A stretch of DNA of 64,000 bases. Origin: Bos javanicus. Its lineage: Eukaryota > Chordata > Mammalia > Artiodactyla > Bovidae. The notes beneath the pieces are model-generated. The model was not told the origin of the DNA. It saw only the letters and a program-made list of their open reading frames with translations, and made no database searches. Location: assembly GCF_032452875.1 (NCBI RefSeq), contig NW_026893682.1, positions 310,001 through 374,000 of the forward strand, in the 5' to 3' direction. A program made the position numbers and the translations under genes. The stretch's first letter is position 1. Each line of letters opens with the position of its first letter. Shown piece after piece: positions 62,655 through 64,000 of the stretch.

Positions 62655-63933
62655 ACATGATCAGCGCATGATCAGTCACATGATCAGCGCCATTAAGTCA
62701 CGTGATCACTACATGATAGTCATGTGATCAGTCCATGCTCAGTCACGGTATCAGTGCATGATCAGCCACGTGATCAGTGCATGATCTGTCACATGATTAG
62801 TGTATGATCATCCACGTGATCAGTGCATGGGCAGTCATGTGATCAGTGCATGATATAGACGTGATCAGTGCATGATCAGTCACGTGATCAGTGCATGATA
62901 GCCACGTGATCAGTGCATGATCAGTCACGTGATCATGTATGATCAGCCACGTGATCAGTGCATGATAGCCACGTGATCAGTGCATGATCAGCCACGTGAT
63001 CAGTGCATGATCAGCCACGTGATCAGTGCATGATCAGTCACGTGATCAGTGCATGATCAGCCACGTGATCAGTGCATGATCAGCCACGTGATCAGTGCAT
63101 GATCAGCCACGTGATCAGTGCATGATCAGTCACGTGATCAGTGCATGATCAGCACGTGATCAGTGCATGATCAGCCACGTGATCAGTGCATGATAGCCAC
63201 GTGATCAGTGCATGATAGCCACGTGATCAGTGCATGATAGCCACGTGATCAGTGCATGATCAGTCACGTGATACATGTGTGATCAGCCACGTGATCAGTG
63301 CATGATGAGCCACGTGATCAGTGCATGATCAATTACGTGATCAGTGCATGATCAGTCACGTGACCAGTACATGGTTGCTACGTGATCATTGCATGATCAG
63401 CCACGTGAGCAGAGCATGATAGCCACGTGATCAGTGCATGATCAGTCACGTGATCAGTACATGATCAGTCACGTGAACAGTGCATGATCATTTACGTGAT
63501 CTGTGCATGATCAGTCACGTGACCAGTATATGGTAGCTACGTGATCATTCCATGACGAGCCACGTGAGCAGTGCATGATAGCCACGTGATGTGTGCATGA
63601 TCAGTTACGTGAGCAGAGTATGATCAGCCACGTGATCAGTGCATGAGTGCCACGTGATCAGTGCATGATATGTCACGTGACAGGTGTGTGATCAGCCACG
63701 TGAACAGTGCATGTTCAGCCACGTGATCAGTGCATGATAGCCACGTGATCAGTGCATGATCAGTTACGTGAGCAGTGTATGATCAGCCACGTGATCAGTG
63801 CATGGTCAGACACGTGAACAGTGTATGATCAGCCACGTGATCAGTGCATGATATCCAAGTGATCAGTGCATGATCATCACGTGATCAGTGTATGATCAGC
63901 CACGTGAACAGTGCATGCTCAGTCACGTGATCT
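62655..63933. repeat. HOR segment with three consecutive GATAGCC monomers (second copy)
   Basis: Colinear with 52138-53415. Early A ends in GTGATCATGTATGATC (about 62931), plain monomers follow, then the GATAGCC triplet (about 63187-63252), C (GATACATGTGTG about 63268) and D (GATCATTTACG about 63484). Confidence 0.87.
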
Positions 63934-64000
63934 GGGCCTGCTGAGCTGCGTGATTACTGTCTGCTCATCTGCTTGACAATTGCCAGCTGAGCTGCACGAT
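63934..64000 (-). repeat. Island E, copy 28, cut by window end
   Basis: The first 67 bp of a CTGGGCC island: units ending GATTACTGTCTGCTC and TTGACAATTGCCAGCTG, then GAGCTGCACGAT at the last base. The spacing from copy 27 would be 1,544 bp, against 1,543 bp for copies 23 to 24. Confidence 0.9.

Larger units (their letters stand above)
1..64000. repeat. 23-bp tandem satellite array filling the window
   Basis: Every part of the window resolves into head-to-tail units of about 23 bp. The consensus halves are CACGTGATCAG (11 bp) and TGCATGATCAGY (12 bp), with Y either C or T. A 22-bp form ending in CATGATAGC is interspersed. No unit is inverted and no unique sequence or transposon interrupts the array. 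The consensus is about 52% GC and has one CpG per unit, inside CACGTG. Each strand carries TGA twice per unit, and 23 is not a multiple of three, so all six frames close quickly and the array cannot code. The family is not one I can name. A eukaryotic heterochromatic satellite is the natural reading; the species, and whether the locus is centromeric, subtelomeric or interstitial, cannot be told from sequence alone. Confidence 0.97.

Noticed and set aside
1..64000. CRISPR array (short repeats at regular spacing)
   Set aside because: Units abut with no unique spacers; what looks like a spacer is the second half of the monomer. There are no cas genes or leader.
1..64000. Bacterial replication-origin or Dam/SeqA-type GATC cluster
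   Set aside because: GATC is very dense, two per monomer, but no bacterial gene, DnaA-box set or AT-rich unwinding region exists in 64 kb. The density follows from the monomer.
1..64000. Telomeric repeat or microsatellite blocks
   Set aside because: No TTAGGG-like or mono-, di- or trinucleotide runs of note were found; all periodicity is at about 11-12, 22-23 and 46 bp or HOR scale.

Overview
All 64 kb is one tandem satellite DNA array. I found no protein-coding gene, RNA gene, mobile element, CRISPR array or unique-sequence block on either strand. The base unit is about 23 bp (a 22-bp variant is common). It has two related halves, CACGTGATCAG and TGCATGATCAGY, repeated head to tail from the first base to the last, roughly 2,700-2,800 times by division. 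A long, multi-level satellite with no genes points to a eukaryotic heterochromatic or otherwise repeat-rich locus. Frequent CACGTG to CACATG or CATGTG variants fit decay of methylated CpG, as in vertebrates or plants. The sequence does not let me name the species.

The monomers are organised into a higher-order repeat (HOR). A complete copy is about 2.0-2.2 kb, and variant monomers follow a fixed order that I label A-B-C-D-E-F. Markers: A = CATGGGCAGTC, GATATAGACG, CACCTGATGGGTG, GTAGCTGCGTGATCATGG. B = ACCAGGCACG, GTCCAGCCAAG, TCAATTACG, GTAGCTACGTGATCATTG. C = GATACGTGTGTG, GATATCCACG, GAGAGCCACG, GATACATGTGTG, GATGAGCC, GGTTGCTACG. D = ATCATTTACG, CAGTATATGG, ATTCCATGACGAG, GAGTGCCACG, GGTCAGACACG, GATATCCAAGTG, ATGCTCAGTC. 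E = a 265-bp 'island' that looks unrelated at first. F = right shoulder with GCGCCATTAAG and CACGGTATCAG. Island E occurs 27 times complete and once cut by the window end, always in the same orientation, at spacings from 681 to 5,433 bp.

The main structural result is that E is not foreign. It splits in phase into ten diverged 21-23-bp units of the same satellite, arranged as 46-bp dimers, followed by transitional units that lead back into the ordinary monomers. The satellite carries two TGA triplets per monomer on each strand, so all six frames close. E has lost the TGATCA cores, which is why a 62-codon minus-strand frame opens in nearly every island. That frame begins at TTG, accumulates mostly amino-acid-changing substitutions and is frameshifted in one island. 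I treat it as a by-product, not a gene.

Regional layout: 1-5.2 kb has ordinary HORs. 5.5-10.3 kb is a long island-free stretch. 10.3-16.6 kb has closely spaced islands and recurs at 35.9-41.7 kb. 16.6-20.8 kb has near-complete HORs with a local 453-bp duplication. 20.8-26 kb is a variant-rich island-free stretch with several island-less HOR remnants. 26-28.3 kb copies 14.8-16.9 kb and then enters an aberrant patch. 28.3-33.5 kb and most of 43.5-51, 54-56 and 57.5-59 kb are very homogeneous. 51.9-53.5 kb recurs at 62.5-64 kb. The nested duplications are what unequal crossing-over and gene conversion would leave, but collapse or over-correction during assembly must also be considered.
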